Below are positions 24,167-32,366 of a stretch of DNA of 64,000 bases, piece by piece. Source of the DNA: Verrucomicrobiota bacterium (GTDB lineage: Bacteria; Verrucomicrobiota; Kiritimatiellia; UBA8416; JABMPJ01); contig JABGQM010000009.1 in NCBI GenBank assembly GCA_018648805.1, forward strand, positions 29,415 to 93,414. Reading direction: 5' to 3'. The translations under genes were made by a program, and so were the position numbers. The notes beneath the pieces were generated by a model that saw nothing but the letters and a program-made list of their open reading frames with translations, searched no databases and had not been told where the DNA came from. Positions within the stretch are counted from its first letter, which is position 1. Each line of letters begins with the position of its first letter.

Positions 24167-26665
24167 ATGCAGCAAGTGAATCTTGATGGAAAATGGACGG
24201 TCAGGCAGGAGGGCGGCGACCTGTCGCTGCCCGCACGCGTGCCGGGGGATGTAATATCGGATCTGCTCAAGGCGAAACAGATTCCGGATCCTTTCTACCG
24301 TGAGAACGAGCGCGATGTACAGTGGGTTGGCGAAGCCGACTGGACCTACGAACGCCAATTCAAGGTGTCTGCCGCCCTCATGCGTGGGGAGCGGGTCGTG
24401 CTGCAGTGTGACGGGCTCGATACCTTTGCGACGGTGACCGTCAACGGGAAGCGCATCGCGACCACCGACAACATGTTTCGGAGCTTTGAGTGGGACGTGA
24501 AGTCCTACCTGCAGGTTGGCACCAACACCATTCAGATTACATTCAAGTCAGTCAACGACTACACCCGCAAAGTCGTCCGTGAGCGCGCGCTGCATTCACA
24601 GGTCGGCGGGGGGCATCCGACCGCCCATCCATGTTTTGTCCGCAAGGAGCAGTGCAACTTTGGCTGGGACTGGGGGATCATCCTGGTGACCTGTGGCATC
24701 TGGCGCAGTATCCGCCTGGCAAGCATCTCCACGGGGCGCCTGGCTGACCTGCGGATTGACCAGGAGCATGTCGGCGGCAAGGTCTCACTCGGGGTCGAGG
24801 TGGGGGTCGAGGCGACCACACGCAAGGCCCTGACCGTGCGCACCACGTTGCGGCTTAAAGGCAAGGTCGTGGCGCAGCAGGAGACGGCATCGCGGGGACG
24901 CAACACACGCGTGGCGCTGCAGGTCAGCGACCCGCAGCTCTGGTGGCCCAACGGCATGGGGGATCAGCCGCTCTACGACCTGCAGGTCGAACTGCTTGAT
25001 GGCGCGGGCGCGCGCCTGGATGGCCAGACCAAGCGCATCGGCTTGCGGACACTGCGCCTCGATCGCCATGCTGATGAATGGGGTGAGTCGTTCCAGTTCG
25101 TAGTCAATGGCGTACCGTTCTTTGCCAAGGGCGCCAACTGGATTCCGGCCGACGCCGTTCTGGCGCGCCGTTCACCGGAGATGTACCGCTCGCTGATCGA
25201 GGATTCCGCCGCAGTCAACATGAACATGCTGCGTGTCTGGGGTGGGGGTATCTACGAGGACGATGTCTTCTATGATATCTGTGACGAGTTGGGCATCTGC
25301 GTCTGGCAGGACTTCATGTTTGCCTGCATGGCCTATCCCTCCTGGAAGGAACCGTTCATGAAGACGGTTGAAGCCGAGGCGCGTGACAACCTGCGGCGTC
25401 TGCGTCACCACCCCTGCATCGCGCTCTGGTGCGGCAACAATGAACTTGAGCAGCAGTCGGTCGTTAAGGGTGGCAGTGAGCGGAATATGAGTTGGGAGGA
25501 GTACGCCCTTCTGTTCGACGACCTGCTGGCGGATGTGTCACGCGAGCTCGCCCCGCAGACCGATTACTGGCCGAGCAGTCCGCATTCGCCGCACGGTGAG
25601 CGGGCTGACTTCAACAATCCCGATTGCGGCGACGCGCATCTCTGGGATGTGTGGCACGGCAAGAAGCCCTTCGAGTGGTACCGCACCTGCGGACATCGCT
25701 TCAACAGCGAGTTCGGCTTCCAGTCGTTCCCTGAGCCGAAGACGGTCAATGGGTACACGCAGGCGCAGGATCGCAACGTCACCACGGCGGTGATGGAACA
25801 CCATCAGCGTTCCGGTATCGGCAACACCACGATCATGCAGTACATGCTGGACTGGTTCCGCCTGCCCGGCTCATTCGATATGCAGCTCTGGACCTCGCAG
25901 ATTCTGCAGGGCATGGCGATCAAGTATGCCTGTGAACACTGGCGGCGCAGCATGCCGCGCGGCATGGGCACGCTCTACTGGCAGCTCAACGATGTCTGGC
26001 CAGTGGCGAGCTGGGCCTCGATCGATTACCACGGGCGCTGGAAGGCGCTGCACTACATGGCGCGTCACTTCTTTGCGCCGCTGCTCGTCAGCGGCCTGGA
26101 GGATGCCGCCAAGGGGACGGTTGAGGTCCATGTCACGAGTGATCTGTTGAAATCAGCGTCGGGCAAACTGACGTGGGTGGTGACGGATGCGAAGGGGCAC
26201 AAGCTGCTGACAGGGACCAAGACTATCCGCACGCCAATCAACGGCAACCGCAAGGCCGCCACGCTGAAGCTGGCGGAACTGGTCAAGTCGCAGGCGTCTG
26301 CATCCGGTGGGGACGGCGATCGCGATCTAATGGTGTGGTTGGAACTCACGGTCAAGGGGCAGCCCACGGCGACCAACCTGGTGACCTTCGCCCGGCCCAA
26401 GCATCTCGAGCTGGCTGCGAAACCGGGCATCACCGCCGATGTCGTGGCCAACAAGAACGGCTCGTTCCGCGTATCGCTCAAGACCAAGCATCCGGCCCTG
26501 TGGACCTGGCTTGAGCTCGAGGGTGTCGATGCAGAGCTTTCCGACAACTTCGTGCATCTGCGCCCCGGCCGCAGCGTGCGCGTCACACTGACGCCCGCGC
26601 GGCCGCTGACCCCGGCGCAGCTGCGCAAGAAGCTGACCATAAGGAGCTTGGTGGATACGTTCTAG
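24167..26665 (+). CDS. Beta-mannosidase (glycoside hydrolase family 2)
   Basis: The 832-residue protein starts MQQVNLDGKWTVRQEGG with AGGAGA 6 bases upstream. It has the beta-mannosidase version of GH2: RVPGDVISDLLKAKQIPDPFYREN, the FGWDWGIILVTCGIWR strand, GMGDQPLYDLQVELL, FFAKGANWIPADA and MLRVWGGGIYEDDVFYD. The acid/base is E426 (LWCGNNELEQQ) and the nucleophile is E515 (FNSEFGFQSFPE), at the expected spacing. It ends with LYWQLNDVWPVASWASIDYHGRWK, also typical. It removes terminal beta-mannose, perhaps from N-glycan-like or mannan fragments. No signal peptide is seen. It converges on the PfkB gene with a four-base overlap. Confidence 0.9.
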   Translation: MQQVNLDGKWTVRQEGGDLSLPARVPGDVISDLLKAKQIPDPFYRENERDVQWVGEADWTYERQFKVSAALMRGERVVLQCDGLDTFATVTVNGKRIATTDNMFRSFEWDVKSYLQVGTNTIQITFKSVNDYTRKVVRERALHSQVGGGHPTAHPCFVRKEQCNFGWDWGIILVTCGIWRSIRLASISTGRLADLRIDQEHVGGKVSLGVEVGVEATTRKALTVRTTLRLKGKVVAQQETASRGRNTRVALQVSDPQLWWPNGMGDQPLYDLQVELLDGAGARLDGQTKRIGLRTLRLDRHADEWGESFQFVVNGVPFFAKGANWIPADAVLARRSPEMYRSLIEDSAAVNMNMLRVWGGGIYEDDVFYDICDELGICVWQDFMFACMAYPSWKEPFMKTVEAEARDNLRRLRHHPCIALWCGNNELEQQSVVKGGSERNMSWEEYALLFDDLLADVSRELAPQTDYWPSSPHSPHGERADFNNPDCGDAHLWDVWHGKKPFEWYRTCGHRFNSEFGFQSFPEPKTVNGYTQAQDRNVTTAVMEHHQRSGIGNTTIMQYMLDWFRLPGSFDMQLWTSQILQGMAIKYACEHWRRSMPRGMGTLYWQLNDVWPVASWASIDYHGRWKALHYMARHFFAPLLVSGLEDAAKGTVEVHVTSDLLKSASGKLTWVVTDAKGHKLLTGTKTIRTPINGNRKAATLKLAELVKSQASASGGDGDRDLMVWLELTVKGQPTATNLVTFARPKHLELAAKPGITADVVANKNGSFRVSLKTKHPALWTWLELEGVDAELSDNFVHLRPGRSVRVTLTPARPLTPAQLRKKLTIRSLVDTF

Positions 26666-27561
26666 CTCGGATCGCTATGCGATCGCGCCATCCGCTCCAG
26701 CACATCCTCTAATGTGCCGGCAAAGGGGCCGGGCGTTTCCATCTTCAGGGAGACCAGGGCGGCGGCGAACGTGAGGGCGTCGGCGGGGGCGTGGTCGAGC
26801 CGGCGAGCCATGTAGCCGGCGAAGGTCGTGTCGCCACGGCCGGTGCGTCCGACAACGCTCCTGTTGGAGAAGGGCGCGAAGATCGTCTCGCCCTCGACAC
26901 GGGCCAGGACGCCATCCGCGCGGGTGATCACCACTTCCGGGCAGCCCCAGTCGGCAAACTGTTTGGCGGCTGCTTCCAGATCGTCGTGACCGGTCAGTAG
27001 CTTCGCCTCGACCACATCCAACTTCACGCGATCGAGCAGGGCGGTGATCTCGGCCTTGGCGGCCACATCTTCGAAGCGGATCTTGCGTGTGGCGGGATCG
27101 ACCTTGCGGACAAAGCTTTGCATGTCTGTCGAGACGCTGTAGCCGCGGGCCTTCAGGCCGCGGATTAGATCCAGTGTGAACTCCTGGTCCGTGATGCCGG
27201 CCAGGTGCACGAAGCGACTCTCAATGGCCGGCATGTCGTCGACCTGCATGAAACCCGCATTCTCGGTCTGGTCCATCTCGCGCACATCCACATCCTCACA
27301 GGGATGCACCACGCGCATGCGTGTGGTGTGTTCCGTGGGGATCAGCACACAGTCGACACCCAAGGCCCGCATGGGCTCGAGAATGGGCTCATCGGCGGGG
27401 TGCATGCGGGTCACGACCGTGACGCGGGCACCCACGCGGGCGGCGGCCATGGCCCCGCACAGCACGGCGCTGCCCGGTGCGGTGGCCGGCGCCCCACCAA
27501 AAGGGTGAATCTCGTCGTAGCACATGTGGCCTATAAAGGTGATGTCGGTTGGTGTGTTCAT
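26662..27561 (-). CDS. PfkB-family carbohydrate kinase
   Basis: The 299-residue ribokinase-type protein begins with ITFIGHMCYDEIHPFGGAP, an N-terminal strand plus glycine turn, and contains the C-terminal ATP/anion-hole motif GRTGRGDTTFAGY, with catalytic base D244. The usual second glycine-rich turn reads G-R-G-D instead of G-A-G-D. The phosphate acceptor is a sugar or nucleoside; which one cannot be told from sequence. Its start overlaps the stop of the GH65 gene by four bases on the same strand, so it very likely phosphorylates a product of that pathway. It overlaps the beta-mannosidase end in convergent orientation. Confidence 0.82.
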   Translation of the reverse strand: MNTPTDITFIGHMCYDEIHPFGGAPATAPGSAVLCGAMAAARVGARVTVVTRMHPADEPILEPMRALGVDCVLIPTEHTTRMRVVHPCEDVDVREMDQTENAGFMQVDDMPAIESRFVHLAGITDQEFTLDLIRGLKARGYSVSTDMQSFVRKVDPATRKIRFEDVAAKAEITALLDRVKLDVVEAKLLTGHDDLEAAAKQFADWGCPEVVITRADGVLARVEGETIFAPFSNRSVVGRTGRGDTTFAGYMARRLDHAPADALTFAAALVSLKMETPGPFAGTLEDVLERMARSHSDPS

Positions 27562-29759
27562 AGCGTTTTCTCCTTAATGTTTCCCCCCGCCTCAATCTCC
27601 ACCCACGCCCCATCCCCAATCCGTACCGGGACGGCACAGGGCTGGTCTGTTCCAACGCTGACTTCAACGCCTTCGCGGGTGATCTCGATGTCGACGGGCT
27701 GGTGGTGCCAGTGCACTCTGAAAGCGAGACGGCTCCATTGACGCGGCAGGTTGGGGCGCAGGGCCAGTCCCTCGGATGTGACGTCGAGTCCGCCGAAGCC
27801 GTGCACCACGGTGTACCATTCCACGGCGCCGCCGGAGACATGCACGCCGCGCTCGGTATCGAGATTGACGTCGTCGAGGTCCATGCGGCATGAGGCGTGC
27901 AGGTTGTAGAGCGCTTCATCGTTCAATCCACAGCGTGCGGCGGCATAGGCCATGCCGGGCAGGGAGAGCGACGAGCCATGCAGGGTGCGGGCGTTGTAGT
28001 AGTGCCAGTTCTTGCGGCGGATCTCCCGCGGGTAGCGCGCCTCGAAGGGGATGAAGGCGGCCAGGACATCGGGCTGCTTGACGGCCTGCGAGTGGCTGCA
28101 ATAGGTCTCGCAGATGCCACCCAGATCCCTATCCAGCTCGAAGAAGCCGTCATTCTGTTCGACGATGCCGTCCGCATTGGTTTCGTGGATAAAGAGCTGC
28201 TCGGCCATCGAACGCCAAGTGGCGGCTTCCTCGCTGTTGACGCCGATGCGATCCGCAATCGGCGCGTAGTCGGTCTGGGCGAAGAGCCCGGCGGCATACG
28301 CCAAGTTCCACTGGGCCATCAGCGAGATGAAGACGTTGTTGTCGGCGAAGGTGTGATACTGGTCGGGGCAGCCGATGTCGGGCAGTTCGTAGCGCTCTCT
28401 GGCCGCGTCCCAGGTCAGCCGCGAGGCGTAGAAGCGGGCGGTCTCGAAGGCGAACTCGGCGCCCATATCCCGGATCACACTCTCATCGCCGGTGATGGCG
28501 GCGTAGCGCATGAACATGTGGGCGGCGTCGGCGGAAATATGGATCTCCCGTTCCTGCAGACAGAGCCAGGGGGCGGTCTCTTCTTCGCCACGGGTGTTGG
28601 TCTCCCACGGCACCTGGGCGCCCTGGGCGCCCCAGCGCTTCGCGTTGGCGCGGTACAGGGGCAACTGGTTGTAGCGATACTCCAGCAGCTTGCGGGCGCG
28701 ATGCGGTTGGGTCAGCAGGTAGTAGGGGAACATGTGAAAGTCCATGTCCCAGAAGGTGAGGAAGCGGTAGCCGTGCCCGGTGAGCCCCTTGATCGGGATG
28801 CCGGTCTGCTCGGCGATGGGACTGAGCGCCATGTGCATGTGCATCTGGCCGAAGTTGAAGCCTTGGACCGTGGAGGGGTTGCCGTCGAACTCGACGCGGG
28901 TCTCACGTCGCAGTTGCTCGTAGGCGGCCTGGTGGTCGAAAGCACAGGCGGCGAAGCCGCGTTCGCACGCGGCCTCGGCTTGGCGCTGGGCCTCGGCCAG
29001 CGACATGGTGCCGGCGATGGCAAAGAGTTCGATCGCGATGTTATCGCCGCGGTTGATCACCCGCTGACACTGCACAAGGGCGATGGAGATGTTGCTGCCG
29101 GCGGTGATGCACTCGATGCCGCGCAGTGAGTCGGTCGCGATGCGCGCACCGGGTGTCCAGAGAGGAACATCGTTCGTGTTGGCGACCGTTTCGTGCAGCG
29201 TGCCGTTCAGGGCGACGGGGGCCTCGTGGTTGAGCCGACGCAGGTCGGCACGCAGGCAGATCAGGTGGGGGTCGGCCATGCTGACAAAGCGCTGCGAGTC
29301 GATGCGTGTGCGGCGCGCGTCATCGTCGCGAAAAACGAGGGTGCGGCGCATGCGCGCTCCGTCGATTTCCAGGAGGCGCTCCGCGCTGAGGACCTTGTGG
29401 GTATCGAAGGCAAAGCGTTGGCCGTCCACGTCGATGGTGAGCGCAATGGGGAAGGGGAGGTTGGGCAGGGTCTGGATGGAGTTGTCGGTGGCGGCTTCCA
29501 GCGCTTGCGGAGTCATGCGCTGCGGGTGGGTCAGGATATGGTCGGGATCGTGGAAGCCCAGTAGTGAGGCGGGGCCGGTGGCATAGGTGCCCGCCACATA
29601 GAATTCGGGGCGTCCCCAGTCCGGACACTCCTCGTGGGCGCCGCGTAGGCCCAGCATACCGTTGGAGAGGGAGAAGGTGGTGCCTAGCTTGCCCTCCAGC
29701 TCCCGCTTGGTCGACTGCACCCAGTAACGTTGTCGTGGATCTCGTGCTTCAATACGCAT
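27558..29759 (-). CDS. GH65-family protein (maltose/kojibiose phosphorylase-like) with altered catalytic residue
   Basis: The 733-residue protein follows the GH65 layout: N-terminal beta-sandwich (SLSNGMLGLRGAHEE), an (alpha/alpha)6 barrel with the motif TFWDMDFHMFPYYLLTQPHRARKLLEYR, and a C-terminal beta domain. In GH65 enzymes the general acid is the Glu in a P-D-E-Y-H motif; here the motif is PDQYH and the residue is glutamine (Q467, codon at 28359-28361). The usual phosphate-site histidine after HGSSLS is also absent (HGSSLSLPGMAYAA). A normal phosphorylase reaction is therefore doubtful. The start was set at MRIEARDP; no strong ribosome site is visible. Coupled to PfkB and divergent from the TIM-barrel gene. 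Confidence 0.75.
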   Translation of the reverse strand: MRIEARDPRQRYWVQSTKRELEGKLGTTFSLSNGMLGLRGAHEECPDWGRPEFYVAGTYATGPASLLGFHDPDHILTHPQRMTPQALEAATDNSIQTLPNLPFPIALTIDVDGQRFAFDTHKVLSAERLLEIDGARMRRTLVFRDDDARRTRIDSQRFVSMADPHLICLRADLRRLNHEAPVALNGTLHETVANTNDVPLWTPGARIATDSLRGIECITAGSNISIALVQCQRVINRGDNIAIELFAIAGTMSLAEAQRQAEAACERGFAACAFDHQAAYEQLRRETRVEFDGNPSTVQGFNFGQMHMHMALSPIAEQTGIPIKGLTGHGYRFLTFWDMDFHMFPYYLLTQPHRARKLLEYRYNQLPLYRANAKRWGAQGAQVPWETNTRGEEETAPWLCLQEREIHISADAAHMFMRYAAITGDESVIRDMGAEFAFETARFYASRLTWDAARERYELPDIGCPDQYHTFADNNVFISLMAQWNLAYAAGLFAQTDYAPIADRIGVNSEEAATWRSMAEQLFIHETNADGIVEQNDGFFELDRDLGGICETYCSHSQAVKQPDVLAAFIPFEARYPREIRRKNWHYYNARTLHGSSLSLPGMAYAAARCGLNDEALYNLHASCRMDLDDVNLDTERGVHVSGGAVEWYTVVHGFGGLDVTSEGLALRPNLPRQWSRLAFRVHWHHQPVDIEITREGVEVSVGTDQPCAVPVRIGDGAWVEIEAGGNIKEKTL

Positions 29760-29802
29760 GCGGGACAAGGTAGCGAATTTGACGGCGGCTGGGTAGTGTG
29801 AT

Positions 29803-29817
29803 TTTGCGTGTCGCAAA
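29803..29817. promoter_or_regulatory. Candidate operator between GH65 and the TIM-barrel gene
   Basis: A perfect palindrome TTTGCG-TGT-CGCAAA lies in the 126-base divergent intergenic region. A second TGTCGC (TGTCGCGATAA, 29831-29841) lies 14 bases on. Position and symmetry suggest a shared regulator site. Confidence 0.35.
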
Positions 29818-29885
29818 CGTTCATGTTCTTTGTCGCGATAATACGCTGTGTATAGCGCCGCGTATTCTGCTAACTTTCTGACACT

Positions 29886-30653
29886 ATGAAAAACAAGCGA
29901 GAGATCTATATCAGTACTGTGGCGTTGGACCCCACCCGTTGGGGCCGGCGTATACCGTCGTTTGACGTGAGTGAGTGGCTGCCCCGCTTCGCGCGTGATG
30001 GGTTTGATGGCGTTGAGCTATGGGAGTTTCACTTCCTGCCGGCCGAGAAGGCGGAGCAGGATCGGTTGGTGGCCGCCGCCTCTTCGGTGGCGATCTACAA
30101 CTCCTATGTCGGGTTTGCCGACGAAGATGCCGAGGCACGTGCCGGGGCGGCGGAAGCTATCACACGACTACAACCACGCGCCGTGAAGTATAACCTGGGT
30201 GGGGATGCCACCAAGAAGGACGAGTATCGCCGCAACCTGTTGGCCTGGGCGGACGCGCTGCCGGCGGACTGCCGGCTGCTCTGTGAGTGTCATCCGGGCT
30301 CCATTCTTGAACAGGTGCCGGATGCCGTAGCCTTCTTTGCGGATCTTGATCCGGAACGGTTCGGGGTGGTCGCACATCTGTCGGGCGATCCCGCGGGCAC
30401 CGAGAGCTGGTTTGCGGAATTCGATGGCCGGGTACAGCACCTGCATGTACAGCTACGCGGCCCGGAGAGCGATCCGAGCGTTGCGGCCAACCGGGTTCCG
30501 CTGGATGCCGGTTTCGCGGCTATCAAGGCGCATGGCTTCACGGGGAGCGTGGCGATCGAGTTTTCGCGGGGTATCGGTCGGGAAGAGGACATTGAGGAAA
30601 TCTACAAGAATGCCTGCACGGACCTGGCGTACATCAGGCAGGCGTTGGCCTAG
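29886..30653 (+). CDS. Xylose-isomerase-like TIM-barrel protein (sugar phosphate isomerase/epimerase family)
   Basis: The 255-residue protein has the pattern of the AP-endonuclease-2/xylose-isomerase-like barrel: DGFDGVELWEFHF near the first strands, LLCECHPGSILEQ, FGVVAHLSGDP, VQHLHVQLRGPES and GSVAIEFSRG. Acidic and histidine residues at strand ends (E, H, H, E) are placed to bind a divalent metal, as in sugar isomerases and epimerases. The substrate cannot be named. It is divergent from GH65, with a candidate operator between, and is followed after 33 bases by a 2-hydroxyacid dehydrogenase and an fRMsr gene, so a three-gene sugar-acid catabolic unit is possible. Confidence 0.7.
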   Translation: MKNKREIYISTVALDPTRWGRRIPSFDVSEWLPRFARDGFDGVELWEFHFLPAEKAEQDRLVAAASSVAIYNSYVGFADEDAEARAGAAEAITRLQPRAVKYNLGGDATKKDEYRRNLLAWADALPADCRLLCECHPGSILEQVPDAVAFFADLDPERFGVVAHLSGDPAGTESWFAEFDGRVQHLHVQLRGPESDPSVAANRVPLDAGFAAIKAHGFTGSVAIEFSRGIGREEDIEEIYKNACTDLAYIRQALA

Positions 30654-30686
30654 GCCGGGGATTAGCGCAGAGCACAAAGGAATACC

Positions 30687-31697
30687 ATGCTAAAAATGCT
30701 ACACGTTACGAATCGTCGCTCGCAAATTGCGTCGGACGGTCCATTTGCAAATGCTTTACGGGAATTGGGTGAGCTGGTGCTGCTTGAGCAGGCCCGCGAG
30801 TTGAGTGACGACGAGGTCCTGGCGCAGATGCGCACGGCCGATGTGCTGATCACGAACTGGGCGACGCGACGGATTCCGGACGCGCTGGCCGAGGATCCGG
30901 GGAAGGTACGCTACATTCTCAACATCGGCGGGACGTGCAATGCGCCCGTACCGATCGAAGTGATCCGCGCCGGGATTTCCGTCACGAACTGGGGCGATAC
31001 GCCGGCGCGAGCGGTGTCGGAAGGCGCGATGTCGCTCCTCCTGGCTGTACTCAAGGATCTGCGCGGCCGCACAGCCGGTGTGGTGGAGGGGAAGACCTGG
31101 GGCGCCGGCCGGTTGGGACTCGCCTCGGGAACGCTGTGCGGTACGAAGGTGGGACTCTACGGTTGCGGTGTGATCGGACAACGCTTCGTCAAGCAGGTCG
31201 CCGCCTTCGAGCCTGAGCTGCTGGTGTACGACCCGTATGCCAAGGAACTGCCTGAAGCGTGTCGTCGTGTGGAGAGCATGGATGCCCTGTTCGGGGAGAG
31301 CGAAGTGGTGGTCATCTGGGCAGGACTATCCGACGAGACGCGGGGCTCCGTGACCGCCGAGTTGCTGGCCAAGTTGCCGGATCACGCCATCATCATCAAC
31401 TGCGCGCGCGGCGAGATCATCGACCAGGATGCGCTGTTTGCCGAGCTGAAGGCGGGGCGTCTGCGTGCCGGACTGGATGTGCTCGTGGGCGACAACTACC
31501 TGGCCGAGGGAGACGAGGCGCACACCTGGCCGAACCTGCTGATCACCTGTCACGATATCAATTCCGCCAGCTGGCCCACACGGCCGCCGCAACTTGGTTA
31601 TGGTGATCACATTGCCCTGGATAACCTCAAGCGCTTCATCGCCGGCGAGCCCCTGAAGTTCGTGATGGACGAGGCGCGGTACTTGTTGAGTAGTTAG
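30687..31697 (+). CDS. D-isomer-specific 2-hydroxyacid dehydrogenase
   Basis: The 336-residue protein has an N-terminal substrate domain and the NAD-binding motif VGLYGCGVIGQRF, followed by LLVYDPYAK (a D at the end of beta-2, so NAD is preferred). The catalytic arginine lies in INCARGEIIDQDAL. The catalytic histidine normally found in a T-P-H-x-G motif is probably the one in LLITCHDINSAS. Such enzymes oxidise or reduce 2-hydroxy acids (glycerate, hydroxypyruvate and others). AAAGGA lies before the ATG. It sits between the TIM-barrel gene and an fRMsr gene separated by only two bases, so all three are probably co-transcribed. Confidence 0.8.
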   Translation: MLKMLHVTNRRSQIASDGPFANALRELGELVLLEQARELSDDEVLAQMRTADVLITNWATRRIPDALAEDPGKVRYILNIGGTCNAPVPIEVIRAGISVTNWGDTPARAVSEGAMSLLLAVLKDLRGRTAGVVEGKTWGAGRLGLASGTLCGTKVGLYGCGVIGQRFVKQVAAFEPELLVYDPYAKELPEACRRVESMDALFGESEVVVIWAGLSDETRGSVTAELLAKLPDHAIIINCARGEIIDQDALFAELKAGRLRAGLDVLVGDNYLAEGDEAHTWPNLLITCHDINSASWPTRPPQLGYGDHIALDNLKRFIAGEPLKFVMDEARYLLSS

Positions 31698-31699
31698 GC

Positions 31700-32161
31700 A
31701 TGACCCCCTCTGTCTCGCCCTACCATGCTCTGCGCCAGCGCATCGCGGCGCTGTGCGATGGGGAGACCGATACCGTTGCGCTCATGGCAACGATCGCGTG
31801 CGAGCTCTATCATGCGTTCGATCATTTCGACTGGGTGGGCTTTTACCGCCATGTGGGCGATGGGGCCCTGAAGATTGGCCCGTACCAGGGCGGGCATGGC
31901 TGCCTGACGATACCCTCCGGTCGGGGTGTGTGCGGCAAGTGTGCGCGCGAGCAGCAGATCCAGAATGTGCCGGATGTGAATGCGGTGCCGGATCATATCG
32001 CCTGCTCATCGACGACGCGTTCGGAACTTGTGCTTCCCGTCGTGAGCGCAGACGGTGAGCTGATCGCTGTGTTGGATATTGATTCTGATACGCCGCACGC
32101 TTTCACAGTAGACGATGAGCGACATCTGCAGGCGATCTGCGCGATTGTGGCCGGGCCGTAA
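31700..32161 (+). CDS. Free methionine-(R)-sulfoxide reductase (GAF domain), second copy
   Basis: The 153-residue single GAF domain protein has the three fRMsr cysteines at C68 (PYQGGHGCLTI), C78 (GRGVCG) and C102 (HIACSSTTRSELVLP), and closes with VLDIDSD. It is strongly similar by eye to the copy at 9336-9869 (both share FDHF-WVGFYR and GPYQG-HGCLTI), so the two look like paralogues rather than recent duplicates. It would reduce free methionine-R-sulfoxide using thioredoxin. It follows the 2-hydroxyacid dehydrogenase by two bases. Why a methionine repair enzyme belongs in a sugar unit is not clear. Confidence 0.85.
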   Translation: MTPSVSPYHALRQRIAALCDGETDTVALMATIACELYHAFDHFDWVGFYRHVGDGALKIGPYQGGHGCLTIPSGRGVCGKCAREQQIQNVPDVNAVPDHIACSSTTRSELVLPVVSADGELIAVLDIDSDTPHAFTVDDERHLQAICAIVAGP

Positions 32162-32198
32162 CGTTCCCCCACGCCCTCCCCTCCGACAGCGGCCCACC

Positions 32199-32230
32199 TG
32201 TCGCAATAGAATGCGATAACTGTCGTAAAA
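32199..32230. promoter_or_regulatory. Candidate regulatory motifs upstream of the UroD-like gene
   Basis: TGTCGCAATAG, TGCGATAA (partly its inverse) and TGTCGTAAAA are clustered here, in the 205-base gap before the UroD-like gene. No clear -10/-35 pair or terminator is seen in the rest of the gap. Confidence 0.25.
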
Positions 32231-32366
32231 TGGCGCTGTCCTTTGCGAAGTGATTCGATACACTCTGGTCCGGTTGGGACGGGTTTGTGCCCCGCAGGTA
32301 CGTGGTTGCCCTGTTGGACTAGTGTGGTATGGACCGATGTTCAATGCATCGTAATGGAGACGTGAG

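Noticed and set aside
27897..29129. 410-codon open frame opposite GH65
   Set aside because: Glycine/valine/glutamate-rich shadow with no domain.
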